From Prorocentrum cordatum (Eukaryota; Sar; Dinophyceae; Prorocentrales; Prorocentraceae), in assembly GCA_963575745.1 (NCBI GenBank), contig CAUYUJ010016295.1, positions 62,001 to 126,000 of the forward strand: a stretch of DNA of 64,000 nt. Direction: 5' to 3'. Position 1 is the first letter of the stretch. Every line of letters starts with the position of its first letter. A program made the translations under genes and the position numbers. Positions 1 through 10,915 of the stretch are shown piece by piece. The notes below the pieces were generated by a model, which saw only the letters and a list, made by a program, of their open reading frames with translations, ran no database searches and had not been told where the DNA came from.

Positions 1-306
1 CCTGGTGTGCTGACCCTGTTCTGGTGCCTGGGCGTCTCTGCCGTTGCTTTTTTCAACGCTATAGTCTTGGGCCCATGGGCCCCCGCTCCCTCCTGTCTCC
101 ATGATAGCGAAGGGCTTTCGCCGCGGAACATTATATCCTGGAAAAGCTTGGGGCTGCAGATGCTTGGCGAGGATTTCTGCGCACCCTCGGCGGGGGTCTC
201 AATGTCTCGCCGAACGCAGCGACGTTGGGCTTCCTAGCGCACCACGTCAGAGGCGCGGCGCGCGCTGACCCCAGTGCCCCGTCGCGCGCGTCGGTGGCGG
301 ACAAAC

Positions 307-578
<272 letters not shown>

Positions 579-579
<1 letters not shown>

Positions 580-1238
580 ACGATCGATTTTTTCGTCGCG
601 CATCGTGGCCTGGACGCGGCGGTCAAGAAGATCGCCGCGGACATCTCAGCCCCCCTCAAGCCCCGGGGGCCCGCGGTGATCGAGGTAGGGGCCGACGTCG
701 AGGACGTCCTACATCGGGCCCCCGAGGCGCGCCGGGATTCCCCCCCGGCGCCTCTTCTTGGGTCCCGACGGGAACCGCCTCATTATCAGGCAGTGCAGGG
801 ACCTCCTTAGAGGCCCCATTCGATCGACTAGGAGGGGTAGATGCCGAACGCGTCGCTCTGGAGGGAGACGCCCGAGATGACGCCATCTAGGTGATCGACG
901 CTGCTTTCCCCAAGCGCAGCGAGATTGCTTGGGCTGAGCTCGTGGCTGTGACAGGCGCCCCCCCTGCAGGCGCGCGCGGTTGTCTGCCCGCGGAGTTGGG
1001 GGAAAGCCTTCTTTCCAGTGTACTAGCGACGCGTCATAGATCTTATGCCCAGCCTCCCAGAGCCCTTGGTTGGGCGGCGGGGCGTCTCGGGGAGATATCC
1101 AGCCTCCTGGCCCGAGGCGAGACCCCGAATTCGGATGGTTATCTTGGGATACTGGTCAAGCAGATCGTTGACGCCCTGAAGTCGGGATGTCCCTTTCGGT
1201 GTTTCCGGAACGCACGGGGGTCGTTGTGACGTCCGATC
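579..1238 (+). other. LINE pre-RT region, no intact frame
   Basis: This stretch separates the GA repeat from the recognisable reverse transcriptase. It is GC-rich with stops in every frame and short Ala/Arg/Pro-rich pieces. By position it corresponds to the divergent region upstream of LINE RT. I see no motif to support more. Confidence 0.4.
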
Positions 1239-2660
1239 TTGCGCGGTTTGGTCATGTTACTCATGATCGACCCAGGGGGGGCCCGCAATGTCCTCGCTGT
1301 TGTTCTCCAGTTTGCCGAGGATGTTATGCGCTGCGCGTTCCTGTCCGGGGGCCCGCTCCGCCCCCGGGCCTTTGAAGAGTTCGGGGCTCGCGAGGCCCGC
1401 GGGTTCCTGAAGGGGGTCGAAGTCCCGGGGCCCCTTGGAGGCCCTGCTGGGCCCGCCGACCAGGAGAGCAATGGTCTCTCGCGCAGCGCATCTCCGCGGG
1501 CCCGACTGGAACACCAACGGGGCCTCTGGAAGACAGCGAGGGCGGCCAGCGACGGGCCCCACGGCCTATTCGAGCTGTTCCAAGGCGGGGCCCCAGTAGA
1601 CAAGCGCCCAGAGGTCAACGCTACCCGGGCTTTCTCCGGGACTCTGAAGAGCAACGCGTGCACGCCGGACGGCTGGCACCCAAAGCGCGTTCCCATGCTC
1701 TGCGACCAGAGCTTTTCTGCCGCCGCGCTGATGTACCAGTTGATGCAGATCGCGGGTGTTGCGCCGCCCCGCCAAATGCCGCGTCTTGTCGCCCCCCTGT
1801 CCTAAACCTGATCCGACTGCTAGGAGGCCACAGGACATGTTGGAGGGCTCCTTCGATTGTTCGGCAAGGTTCAGAAGCGTCGATCCCGTTCCTGGGAGAT
1901 GGGGCACGGCGTGGGCTCTGCGTTGCGGATAACTCCCAAGAGGTCCCCATCTCATACGGAGGCAAGCTGTCGTAGCATAGCGCTCCGGGAATTCGGAGGC
2001 TTTCCGGTGCAAGTGTTATGGGGCATAGCGCAATTCTACGAACATCTTAGTCAGGGCTGCTCGGTACTGCCAGCGCCCGCTGTCTTTGCTGGCTATTGCT
2101 CTAGGCACTTACCTGTGGCCGAGGCACCTGATGCTGGAAGGGCTCAAGGATGTCGCGTTGCATCCAGGCCGCGGGGCCGTGGCAGGCCCGACCACGGCCG
2201 CGCGCGAGGCCGAGATTTCCCCAAACCAGGCGTGGGCCGATCGGCGGCCAACATGGCTAATAGCGCTGCCCTCTGCCTCCACGTAGATGACCTCGCCCTC
2301 AAATGTTCACGAGGTGGGGTGGGTGTTGGGTGCGTTCCAGAAGTTAGCCGAATCGGTCCGATCATATTTGGTTGACGACCGCATCCTGCTCAGGGCCTAC
2401 CACAGGTTTGGGATTGTTTCGTCATTGCGTCGGTTTCTGCAGGTAGGTCGGGAAGGCCTGCGAGACCTCGCCGGAGCATTTGATGGGGGAGATCCTACAA
2501 ATCTGGGGGTGGATTTTCCTGGAGGCCAACACCGTCTTCGTCCTGGGGCCAGTCGGGCGAGAGCTAAACGATGGGTGAAATACGACGCCAGACGAAGACG
2601 AATGAGACGATTGCAGATAAAACCGGGCCAGATAAGAACCGATTCTTTCAGACCAACTTG
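1239..2660 (+). pseudogene. LINE reverse transcriptase, frameshifted
   Basis: Reverse transcriptase copies element RNA at the target site. Frame pieces at 1239-1805, 1857-2060, 2086-2286 and 2287-2661 follow the usual order of this family. First comes GWHP near 1670, in the segment before finger motif 1 and ending in a residue run close to LVAPL. Then come QFYEHLSQ near 2033 and PRHLMLEGLKDVALHPGRG near 2120-2175 (palm). Last is the catalytic box HVDDLAL at about 2278-2298, where the usual aromatic first residue is His but both aspartates survive. At least three frameshifts are needed to join them, and internal stops occur. It lies directly upstream of the RNase H pieces of the same element. 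Identification of the RT is firm. Activity is excluded by the breaks. Confidence 0.78.
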
Positions 2661-3513
2661 AAGGCGACCTTGGCCTATGGGAGTGACGTGCACGCGTTTA
2701 GCCCGCATCATGTTTGGCAAATCCGTTCGATGTCGGGGAAGGACTCTGGGGTGCTCTTCATAGGGGTCAGGTGGACCTCGGACGGGCTCTCTCGTCGCAC
2801 TTGGGCCCGATGGGCATCGCAGGCAGAAGTATATATAGATGCGCAGCAGAGCGGTGGATGACCACAGCCTTTCACGAGAGCGAGCACGTCCACAGCGACG
2901 TGCTGAATGCCCAGCTGTTGCGCCAAGCGGCCTTCTCCGCCGCCTGCCGCATCGTGGAGGCAAAAGGGAAAAACTGGTTTTTCCGCTCCAAAGGACCAGT
3001 CACTGATGTGCTGCTGTGGTGTGAGGGGGCTGGATGGAAGTGTCTGGCCCTGGGATTCTCAAAGATTCAAAGAATCAGACTTTGAACTGCACGGAGGTCA
3101 GTCCCACCCTTGTGGCTCGGACATTTTCCACCCTGCTGAAAGACCAGTACATCCAGAGACACGTTTCTAAGGTTTGTGAGAAGACGGCGTTCGACACGCA
3201 GGGCCTTCAGACCCGAGGACTCTGGTGGGAACCATGCAAGCAGAAGACGAACTCCAAGAAGCTTGGTCTCACGCAAATCGAAAAACTGAGGGTGAAACAG
3301 TTTTTTGGTGGGACCCTGCCAACAGGGGAGGCCTTGTCCAGGTGGGGGTTCGGTTATAGTGCTGTATGTAGTAGGTGTGGCCAGAATGATTCGGCGTGGT
3401 ACCGCTTTTGGTCCTGCTCGCGCCCAGATGCGTCAGCTGTCCGCCAAGAGGTCTTCCTTGAGTCTATTATCCAGCAGGCCCTTGAAAAATGGCCCTGGCT
3501 TTTTACTCTTTAG
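2571..3513 (+). pseudogene. LINE post-RT linker with cysteine cluster
   Basis: Frames at 2571-2861, 2714-3085 and 3034-3513 continue the LINE polyprotein between RT and RNase H. The first carries an LAYGSDVHAFSP-type stretch that in this family follows the RT thumb. The last ends with CSRCGQNDSAWYRFWSC (about 3372-3420), a CxxC...H/YxxxxC zinc-ribbon-like cluster in which a histidine expected between the cysteine pairs is Tyr. The frames overlap and are offset from one another, so the region is frameshifted. No independent function is claimed. Confidence 0.65.
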
Positions 3514-3529
3514 CCGTGCCTGGATAGCC

Positions 3530-4670
3530 CGAGTGGGCTTCCCGAGTGAACCCCCAATTGGAGATTCGGTTTATGAATTCTTTGGACCACAAGGGGGGCC
3601 CATTGAGCCCTTTGAGTTTCTTGCTGGAGCCTCATTATTCAGTGATGGATTTTGCCTTTTCCCGCAGCTCAGCCACCTGTCACGCGCGGGAGCTAGCGTG
3701 GTCCAGGTCGATGATGATGGGGCCGTGGTCGGTGGGATCAGGGCCAGTATTCCAGGGGGCATGGAGCAGTCCAGTGCGTGTGCTGAGCACTGTCTGGTCC
3801 TGATTGCGAGTGGATACTCAGCCGACCGATGCATGTCAGTCAGGTCCTCTTGTAGATTATACCACTCTCCTCAAGGGCACCAAGGCCCACCAGTGGGCCC
3901 TGTCAGGGGCAGCCCGGAGGCCCATTTCTGGAGGGACATTGCTCGCTGGCGCCCTGGGGACCCGCCGAGGCTGTGCACAGTCAAGGCCCACAGGGATGAG
4001 GAGAATGTGGCAGAGGACCAGTTATCCTTGTGAAAGATAACGAACTTGCTGATGATCACGCTGGGCAGGCTGCACGTGCACACAGTTTCAGTAAAGATCT
4101 CTTCGATAGATGCAAGGACACGGCTAAGCTGTATACGACCCTAATTCACTGGATGGGGAAGGTGCTTGGGGAATGGCCTATTTTCGGGAAGCTGGGGGAG
4201 TTAGGTCGGATTCGCGTGGGTCCGAGGTCAGCTCCCAAGCCTTTCACCCCCCATGTCCCTGTCTGGCACCAGGGACGTCGGAGGTGCAACTTGTGCTTCA
4301 GGCTCCTAGGGTGCCGACTGGGCAAATATGCCTTCTGCACGTTCAGGGCTCGTCGTGTTGACTGTGATGGTCTGAACCCGTCCTCGCCGAGTTCTTGAGA
4401 GGCCCCCGCAGGAACCATGTGCTCCATGTCTCGTGGCTGGAGGGGAGTGGCCTCCCAGTTGTGCACTGTATTGTGTGTGGTGCGTTTACCACTTGCAATG
4501 TGGGTAAGACGCTCGCCAGCCCGTGCACGACCAAGGCCACCTCCGAGAGCAGGAAGCTGAAGCCTGGCATCCTGCCTCATTCTGGGGCTCGGCTCACCCA
4601 GCCTGTCCCCCTCTCCTTGTCAGGCCGTGCGCTGCGGGCCTGGAGGGCGGATTATCTTTCAATCCAGAGT
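3530..4670 (+). pseudogene. LINE RNase H domain and C-terminal zinc-binding region
   Basis: RNase H of a LINE removes template RNA. The frame at 3305-4033 contains SDG (near 3640), then AEH (near 3787), spaced like the first two acidic positions of RNase H. A KAHRDEEN run (near 3985) comes just before the frame breaks. The next frame, 4030-4398, begins DNELADDHAG, the last conserved block of the fold, and ends with CNLC in a CxxC context. The frame at 4395-4670 has CIVCGAFTTCN and a second cysteine further on, the C-terminal zinc-binding part of this LINE family. At least two frameshifts separate the pieces. It closes the element that begins at the left edge. Confidence 0.72.
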
Positions 4671-4727
4671 TTTGTTGTGCTTGTGCGACACTCCCTTTTT
4701 AACGTAGTCACATCGGGAGGAGAAGGA

Positions 4728-4871
4728 CGAGGAGGAGGAGGAGGAGGAGGAGGAGGAGGAGGAGGAGGAGGAGGAGGGGAGAGGGAGGAGGAGAAGGAGG
4801 AGGAGGGAAGAGGAGGGATGAGGAGGGAGGAGTAAAAGGAGGAGGAGGAGGAGGAGGAGGAGGAGAAGGAG

Positions 4872-4907
<36 letters not shown>

Positions 4908-4912
4908 CCTGA
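4728..4912. repeat. (GGA)n and (GGACGA)n microsatellite
   Basis: Purine-rich trinucleotide array, ending in five GGACGA steps. It abuts the 3' end of the LINE. Confidence 0.95.
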
Positions 4913-5010
4913 GAACCTGGCGTCTCGATTTTTCGAGCTGGGCGTGTTCGCCCGTTCGCGGACCCTCACATATCGACCCGGCTCGAAAAACGACGCCGAA
5001 AGATATGGTC

Positions 5011-5179
5011 TACACCTTAGGCGATGCTTAAGAAAACCTAAGTTTTCGGCCAGAGTCTCGATTATTCTTAACGTTTCAATGTAAATCCTAAGATTTGAGT
5101 GGAAATTTTGGGTTTTTATTCCAGTTCTGAGACTATGAATTTCTTAGCCCATGATTTCTTAAGCATCTCGCAGGGTGTA
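5011..5179. mobile_element. MITE family F1, copy 1
   Basis: A 169-bp element with terminal inverted repeats of about 25 bp: TACACCTTAGGCGATGCTTA at the left, and the reverse complement of the right end begins TACACCCTGCGAGATGCTTA. The A/T-rich interior (AATGTAAATCCTAAGATTTG) is shared almost base for base with a second copy at 57243-57401. No coding capacity. It is called a MITE because of the size, the inverted ends and the second copy. Confidence 0.8.
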
Positions 5180-5916
5180 GGGCTCCGGGCACGTTGTTGT
5201 GCAGATGCTGTTTTTGTTCGCTACGTCGGACTTCATGGGAGGAGTAGCGGGAGGGAGGAGGAGGGAGGAGGGGCGAGGACGGAAGAGGGGGGGAGGGAGC
5301 GGGGAGGAGGAGGAGCACGCTGGGAGGGGGGCCGGAGCACCGTGGAGAACGGGGGGGAAGACATGTGCAATCCCAAGACCCATCATCGATGTTAGAATGA
5401 GCCCTCCTTCCAGGCTCTCTCTTCATAGGACCCTGCAAGGGTTCGTTTCCACTGATGGAGGTGCCCCGTTCGAAGACAACCGTTTGAAGACCCTGAAGCG
5501 TGCCGAAACACCATTTAGGAGGAGGAGGAGGAGGAGGAGGTCGAGCGGGAGGGAGGCGGAGGGAGGATGGACGAGGACGTAGGAGGGGGGAGGGAGGGAG
5601 GAGAAGGAACACACTGGAGAGGATGATGGCGATTGGGGGGGGCCGCTTCCCTGGACATCCGACGATGTCTTTTGCTCGGTCCTCGGCCGGGGGGGTCACA
5701 GGGCAAGCGCACTGCGGTCACGCAAACGCTGCAAATCCCAGACCGCCAGCGTCCTGAGCAGGAGAGCAGGAGAGAGGTCTTCGTCAGGTGCGGCGTCCGG
5801 AGGCAGGGGCCGGGCACCTGGGCAGTGCACAGAGACGGTCCAGGACGAAAAGGCGGCCCCAGGGAAGTTGTTCAGAGGTCCCGGGGCCCCGTACTGAAAA
5901 GTCGGTCGGGAGCCTC
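5180..5916. other. Purine-rich spacer, no gene
   Basis: Contains GGGAGG/GGA-rich stretches at about 5235-5350 and 5515-5612, separated by a unique segment. The open frames here are low-complexity Arg/Gly or Pro/Ser runs and are not considered genes. Confidence 0.6.
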
Positions 5917-6138
5917 GAGACGGGGGTCAATGCAAACGGGGGTCAGCCAGAGCGCGGGATCTTGCAGGATCCTGCAGGGCCAGGGTCGCATTGACCCGGG
6001 TTTGGGTGCAGGATCCTGCAGAATCTTGCAAGATCCTTCGCATTGACCCGGGTTTGGGTGCAGGATCTTGCAGGATTTTGCAGGCCTGATTGACCCGGGT
6101 TTGGATTGACCTGGGTCAGAAGATCCCCGAGTCGGGGC
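5917..6138. mobile_element. Inverted-repeat element family F4, copy 1
   Basis: Begins GACGGGGGTCAATGCAAACG and ends GACCTGGGTCAGAAGATCCC. The same two ends flank a longer copy at 56515-57014. The interior is built from repeats of TTGACCCGGGTTTGG and the palindromic CTGCAGGATCCTGCA. The ends pair as an imperfect inverted repeat (GGGGTCA / TGACCC, CGGGG / CCCCG). No coding capacity. Confidence 0.7.
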
Positions 6139-6563
6139 ATGGAAGGTCTGGACTGCGTTGCCACGCGTGCACAGCAGCCGCGGCAGCTTCCGTCAGCGCT
6201 GCAGTGGCCGGGCGCTGAGAAGCCGCCCGCAGGCCAACGCTTCCAGAGGCCAGTCGCGAGGCAGGGCCGCGGCGCCGGGGCGGGAGTTCCAGGTCCAACG
6301 CCCTCCGGGGGCCCCAGGTTCGGGTTGAGGGGGGGCCAGAGGACAGGTCATTCTCGTCGGGTATAGCCAGGACCCCAGGTAAGGGGACCTGGTTAATGGT
6401 AGGGCCCGGGAGCCCCGAAATTGGCCAGAATCACTAAAGCAGGTTTGCCGTAGCTGGTGTTTTTTCGTGCGACGGCCGGTTAGTGGAACGGGGCGGGGGG
6501 GCGCCCCCCAGCACACATCACCAAACCAAGTCCCACCAAACCCAGCTCTGCCAACGCCCGATC
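6139..6563. other. Intergenic, nothing recognised
   Basis: GC-rich sequence with no convincing frame or repeat. Confidence 0.4.
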
Positions 6564-6769
6564 TAGGCCTCCGTGATGGGGTCCGAGCGGGCGGGGTCGG
6601 AGGATCGCGCCGCACCGCCGATGCATCGTCAATGCGGCTCGACGTGGAGCCCGTGTTCCCCTCCCACACAGGCGTCGCCGACGCATCGTCGATGTATCGG
6701 TGATGCACCGGTGATGCGGCGCAATCCTCCGACCTCAACTACTCGGACCCCATCAAGGAGACCTCTAGT
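6564..6769. mobile_element. Foldback element F5
   Basis: Two arms of about 65-80 bp face each other: the left reads GATGGGGTCCGAG...GGTCGGAGGATCGCGCCGCA and the right arm, reverse-complemented, reads GATGGGGTCCGAG...GGTCGGAGGATTGCGCCGCA, with TCCGTGATGG/TCCTTGATGG outside them. The loop is about 50 bp and GATGCATCG-rich. Only one copy was seen in this window. Confidence 0.75.
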
Positions 6770-6849
6770 CACGTCTCGAAGTGGAAAGAGATGGCGTCGA
6801 CAGCCTCTGCGAGCCTCTGGGGGCGGAGATCGCTCAAGAGGGGGGAAGT

Positions 6850-7030
6850 GAGATTTCTCAGCAGGCGGCGGGATTTCTCAGAGGCCATCGCGCCTTCTGA
6901 CAAGTTGTTTTTTGCCTTCTGGGAAGGTTTATAAAACTTTTCAGAAGGCTGGGGGACTTCCGAGCCTTCTGAGAAGGCCTCTCCTTCTCATTTCCCCCCC
7001 TCGCTCGCCGCCGAGTTTCACTCGATGCCA
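6850..7030. repeat. TTCTGAGAAGG-type short repeats
   Basis: CTTCTGAGAAGG and variants recur five times here. The segment ends with TCGCTCGCCGCCGA, which also occurs before a candidate exon at 61.32 kb, where TTCTCAGAAGGC is again nearby. This suggests the same dispersed sequence lies at both places. Confidence 0.45.
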
Positions 7031-7240
7031 GAAGCCAGGCCGCTCGTCGCGTCGGCAGGAGCCTGCCGTAAGTACAACGCTGCCTTCACCGTGTTGCTTT
7101 AACTCCAAGAAGCTGGATACATTTGATCTGGTCGACCTGGGGACGAGCCAGATGAACATGCCGTTCGGGTAGGTAACGCGGGCCTTCCGCGCTGGTTCCC
7201 GTTCAGCTGTGTGTTTGTGCGTATGTGTTTCCAGCTTTCT

Positions 7241-7345
7241 GTCGGGCAAATCCCTCTAAATTTTTTAAATCAGTAAGATGATAGCTGGGGGACGGCGTTC
7301 TGCCCTTTTTCCAAACCCCGCCTGTAGGAGGACATGCCCGACTTC
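7241..7345. mobile_element. MITE family F3, short degenerate copy
   Basis: Left end GTCGGGCAAATCCCTCTA and right end GCCTGTAGGAGGACATGCCC match, as inverted repeats, the ends of the F3 copies at 45.2, 45.7 and 59.2 kb. An internal GATAGCTGGGGGACG resembles the F3 internal GATAGTCTGGGGACGA. It is shorter (105 bp) than the others (about 160 bp). Confidence 0.45.
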
Positions 7346-7358
7346 ATTCCAGCTTCCT

Positions 7359-7530
7359 GGTTCAGGAGGGGAAAACACACAGACATAATCAATAGTCGAC
7401 TCCCGGGAAAATATGGGAACATATATGGGAGTTGGGGGGGAAGACGAACACCCAGACAGAAAATGTGGGAAAATATAGGGAATCCCGGGATTTCTGTGCA
7501 TTTATCTGTGTGACCATAGGCCCCTTCAAG
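7359..7530. mobile_element. Dispersed element F6, copy 1
   Basis: GGTTCAGGAGG followed by AAAACACACAGACA, then GGGAAAATATGGGAACATAT, then GGGATTTCTGTGCAT and AGGCCCCTTCA. The same series in the same order is found at 41610-41790. The CACACAGACA and TCTGTGTG ends form a weak inverted pair, so it is probably a MITE. Confidence 0.65.
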
Positions 7531-7730
7531 AAGCCCAATGTGTTTCCAACGCCTTCCTGTTTCGTGCTCCTGCCCGCCTCTCCCGACGGGCGGATAGCCA
7601 GTGGGGCACGCTGGGCGTGCCACCTCTGCGAGCGCCAATAGACGAGAGAACGCGAGAGAGAGAGAGTTCATGCACCTCCTGGCCTATTGTCTGGGGCTCC
7701 AGCCTAGTTTAGCCCGTAGCACCAGAAACA

Positions 7731-8030
7731 GTCAATGCACTCCTTCCGCATCACCTCTATGCTGCCCGTCCTGTTCCCTCGCCTCGCTCGCATTGTGTGT
7801 CTCACTTGTGGATGTTACCTCAAGCTGTTTGGCTCTAGGGAAACAGAAAAGGAGCGAGCCTGCGGCGCGCGCGCGTGCGTCGGCCGGCGGGTAAACCTCC
7901 TCCTTTCAGAGTTACCCTATTGCTAGCTGAACGGCATTATCCTCTCTTCCCATGCAATCTGCGGAGCCCACTGCACATGAGACAACATTGGAACATTTTG
8001 CAGGGATTATGACAACTCAGGCAAAATATT
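7731..8030 (+). repeat. Left long terminal repeat
   Basis: Begins GTCAATGCACTCCTTCCGC and runs to about GGCAAAATAT. It aligns without large gaps to 33806-34103 at high identity (by eye 85-90 percent), and similarity stops at both ends at matching positions. The canonical TG...CA termini are not evident at the point where similarity ends, although a TG occurs six bases in. The two copies differ enough to suggest an old insertion. Confidence 0.75.
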
Positions 8031-8042
8031 GGTTATCAGCCG
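8030..8042 (+). promoter_or_regulatory. Possible primer binding site
   Basis: TTGGTTATCAGCC directly follows the left terminal repeat. It resembles the TGGTATCAGAGC type used with initiator tRNA-Met in many copia elements, with one insertion. Position is the main argument. Confidence 0.35.
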
Positions 8043-8151
8043 AAACGGCGGCACAGCCTTTAGCTTCGCATAGCGTGGAATCACAGGAAGGTTCGCTCGG
8101 AAGAATAGAAGCACATAATCGTTACGAGCGTATGTACGAACAAGTTCCTCT

Positions 8152-9213
8152 ATGACGCGACCTGATTCTCTCCGACCCCCAGAAAGGCGAGCGTCGAAAA
8201 CTGCGTTCGATTTAACAGAAGGAGACTCTCCAGTTGATTCGAGGACAATAGTAAGGGGACAAACCCCAGGCGGGAGGCATGGCGCAGCCAGGACTCCCGC
8301 CGGGGGACCATCCGATTTAGTACTGGCACACCCGAGCTTCCAAACGTCGATCAATTTGGACTATGAGATGGAGAAACTGTTGGAATGTATGCCCAGAGAA
8401 TCGCTAGATCAAGGTAACAGTAGCACGGCAAAGACAGTGCAATTTGATAGTCATGGTCAGGGCGAGGGAACGAGCGATCTACAATCGGATAGGGATAGCT
8501 CGCACCCAATGAGAGGAACGAAGAGTACGTTCAGTTTCATACCTCGCCTGTCCCATCTTGTCACCAAAACCCCATCACTGATGGATCCGACGGGCTCGCC
8601 CCAGAGGCAAACCTGTCTGAGAACGAGACGCTTGACTACGCAACGGTCGATGCGCTCCAGAAGGCTATTCTTGGTTCGGACTATGATTTTGGATATGGGA
8701 GAAGCCCAGATCAAGGCAAGGGTTCGTCGGCTCAGCCGATGGTGAACTCGCCCGAAGGCTTGGGCACAGTCAGACATACAAGAGAGCCTACAGGTACGAT
8801 TCCACTTCCTCAGATAAAGAGTCTTAAGAGAGATGATGACGACCTGAATGCTTCTCCTTTTCCAGAAGGTTTCCACATTCCCGGCTTCACATTTACGAGG
8901 TCTAGCAGGGACAGGGTGCCAGAACTTGACACACTAGTAATGCAGGGCGTAAGAGACGAGATAGCCCAAAGGCAGGATGTCGATTTCATCAATAAGGGCA
9001 TAACAACAAGGGAACGGCATACTCCTGTTTCCAGCAGGGGGCACAGGAAGGCCCCCAGGGCCGGACCCTCTAGCTCCAGAGGGTTCAATGCCCTTGAGTC
9101 ACCTCGATTGTCGTCAAATAGGACCACTCGTAGCTTCTCGATAAGGGAAAGTTGTCGGGAAGCCGGACCTAGGCGCCCGCCCCGGGCGGCGCGCAAGCCG
9201 GGGGGGCGCGCCT
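8152..9213 (+). pseudogene. Retroelement gag, N-terminal region
   Basis: A frame opens at the ATG at 8152 (residues MTRPDSLRPPERR), about 120 bases after the left terminal repeat, and runs to 8745. It appears to be broken near 8560, because a second frame ending at 9215 continues a plausible protein (NETLDYATVDALQKAI... then DFINKGITTRERHTPVSSRG). The protein is charged, Ser/Pro-rich and has no recognised domain, as expected of the N-terminal part of gag. It sits immediately upstream of the coiled-coil and core gag regions. A CGGCTCAGCCG motif lies at 8728-8738. Confidence 0.5.
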
Positions 9214-9662
9214 GAGACCAGCGCGCTCGCAATGCTCGAATGTACGTCCCAAGGGTAGCGTTGCATGGCCTTGTGGAGAATGTATTGAAGTGTAGGATCA
9301 TAACTGCCGTCGCATTGCCATCCAGGAGCGGGAAGGGAAAATAGGCGGGGCCGAGAGCAACTGAGAGCTGCGAACGCGCAGATGCAGCGAATCACTCTCG
9401 AGGCGCACGTGGATGCGAGGGCCGCTGAAGAAGCCGAGCGGGTGCTAGCCGAATCCTAAGCAGAAAGACAGGCAATGGCGCGAAAAGGTTGCGCAAAAGA
9501 GCAATGTCATTGCGGAAGATGCGCAGAGATGGATTCAGCAAGCAGGAGCTAGCGCAGCAGGAATTGCGGGCGTAGCCCAGCGGCGTCTTGCACAAGAGGA
9601 GAATGATAAAAAGAAAAGTACAACACATGGCCGAACAACTCATGTCAGTTTCTTAGCAGGAT

Positions 9663-9738
<76 letters not shown>

Positions 9739-10100
9739 ACAACAAAAAAGAGGGAGATGGCTGACGCTGCCAGGAGGGAAGGAGAGAAAGAGGCTCGAGA
9801 GCAAGCAGCACGTGGAAATCAGGATCATCGCAATCTATTCGAAGCTGCTTGACTCGAAGCGGAACAAGTAAATTCGGAAGCGCTGCGAGCCCTTCAAGAA
9901 CTTGAGCAGCAGGCGCAGGCAACCAGGAGTGAGGGTCAATGGAAAATGGCCGCTGCTTGGGGCCATCTGAGAGGGCAAGCAGATGAGCGAATGCAGAAAA
10001 ACAATGTTCTTGCCGCTCGCGCAGTAAGCGAAGATAACAGGAGTTAATATCTGACCTGGAACAGAAACGAAAAGACAGGGGGTCGCGGGGGCGGCCTCGG
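9214..10100 (+). pseudogene. Gag coiled-coil region with GA-repeat expansion
   Basis: Stop-interrupted + strand frames encode Glu/Arg/Gln/Ala-rich helix such as EALRALQELEQQAQATRSEG (near 9880-9940) and AAWGHLRGQADERMQKN. The series is interrupted by a (GA)n array that in this frame would read Glu-Arg repeats. The composition suits a coiled coil. The function is inferred only from position inside gag. Confidence 0.4.
9666..9734. repeat. (GA)n microsatellite inside gag
   Basis: About 70 bases of uninterrupted AG repeat within the gag coiled-coil region. Confidence 0.97.
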
Positions 10101-10113
10101 ACAACCGGGCCGA

Positions 10114-10910
10114 ATGCGACAAAAGTTCCGACGAGAGCTGAGTTTGCGTCCGCGGCTTCGCCGGCAGACGCGGGCTCAACTGAGAGCTTTGAATCGACGC
10201 CGGCCCAGCCGGTGCATGTTGAACCGCCTCCGCGCCCGGCTGCTGCTCGCCCCGCGCGTGAGAACGACGCGACGTGCAGGCTCAGGCGCGAACAGGCAAC
10301 GCAGGTCAATATTGTTACGTTTGTTCGGGACCTTGCGTCGTGATTTGCGCGGGGATGCCCGAGGCCCGCGCGCGGGGATCACCTGGGTGCGATTTTCAAA
10401 AGGCGCGCGGAGCGCGCTTGGAATAAACAGTTCGGGCGACGAGACGATCTCGAAAGGGGGGGAACAATTGGGCGCGCATGGCCCTCCCCGCGCCAATGGC
10501 GACCCCGAAAAGACGGCGCTGAGTCACTCGGATGAGCCGACAGACGGTAGGTCGGAAAGACAAGTAAGCAATCTTGCCCATCTGATGGGCATGCCGGTAT
10601 TCAAATCGACCAAACCAGATTTTGATCAAATGCTTCTATTGACAGCTCCGTCCGCGCCCGCGCTTCCTCTTGCAGAGTCGCATTTCGTTCCAGGACCGGC
10701 TGTTGAGAAGCCTCTTGATACGAGTGAAGGTTCGATGCAAGAGTACGTTGGGGGAAAAACCCCAGGGGGGTGTCCCGTTCAACGCAATTTGCAGGGCTTC
10801 CTGGCAACTTCGGCGTGCCCGGTCGCCTCCCTTTCACCGTCGGCTCAGCCGCAAATGTGCGGGGGGCGGAGAATCGGGCGCACGTGATGGCGACCAGAGA
10901 GACGATCGAA
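10114..10910 (+). pseudogene. Gag middle region, no recognised domain
   Basis: An open frame of 257 codons (10114-10887). Its first 90 residues are Arg-rich and look out of frame; later parts (SNLAHLMGMPVFKSTKPDFDQ, near 10565-10630) look protein-like. Two CGGC-NNN-GCCG motifs (10201-10211, 10841-10851) lie within it. It bridges the coiled-coil part and the gag core. No domain is recognised. Confidence 0.35.
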
Positions 10911-10915
10911 GCACG

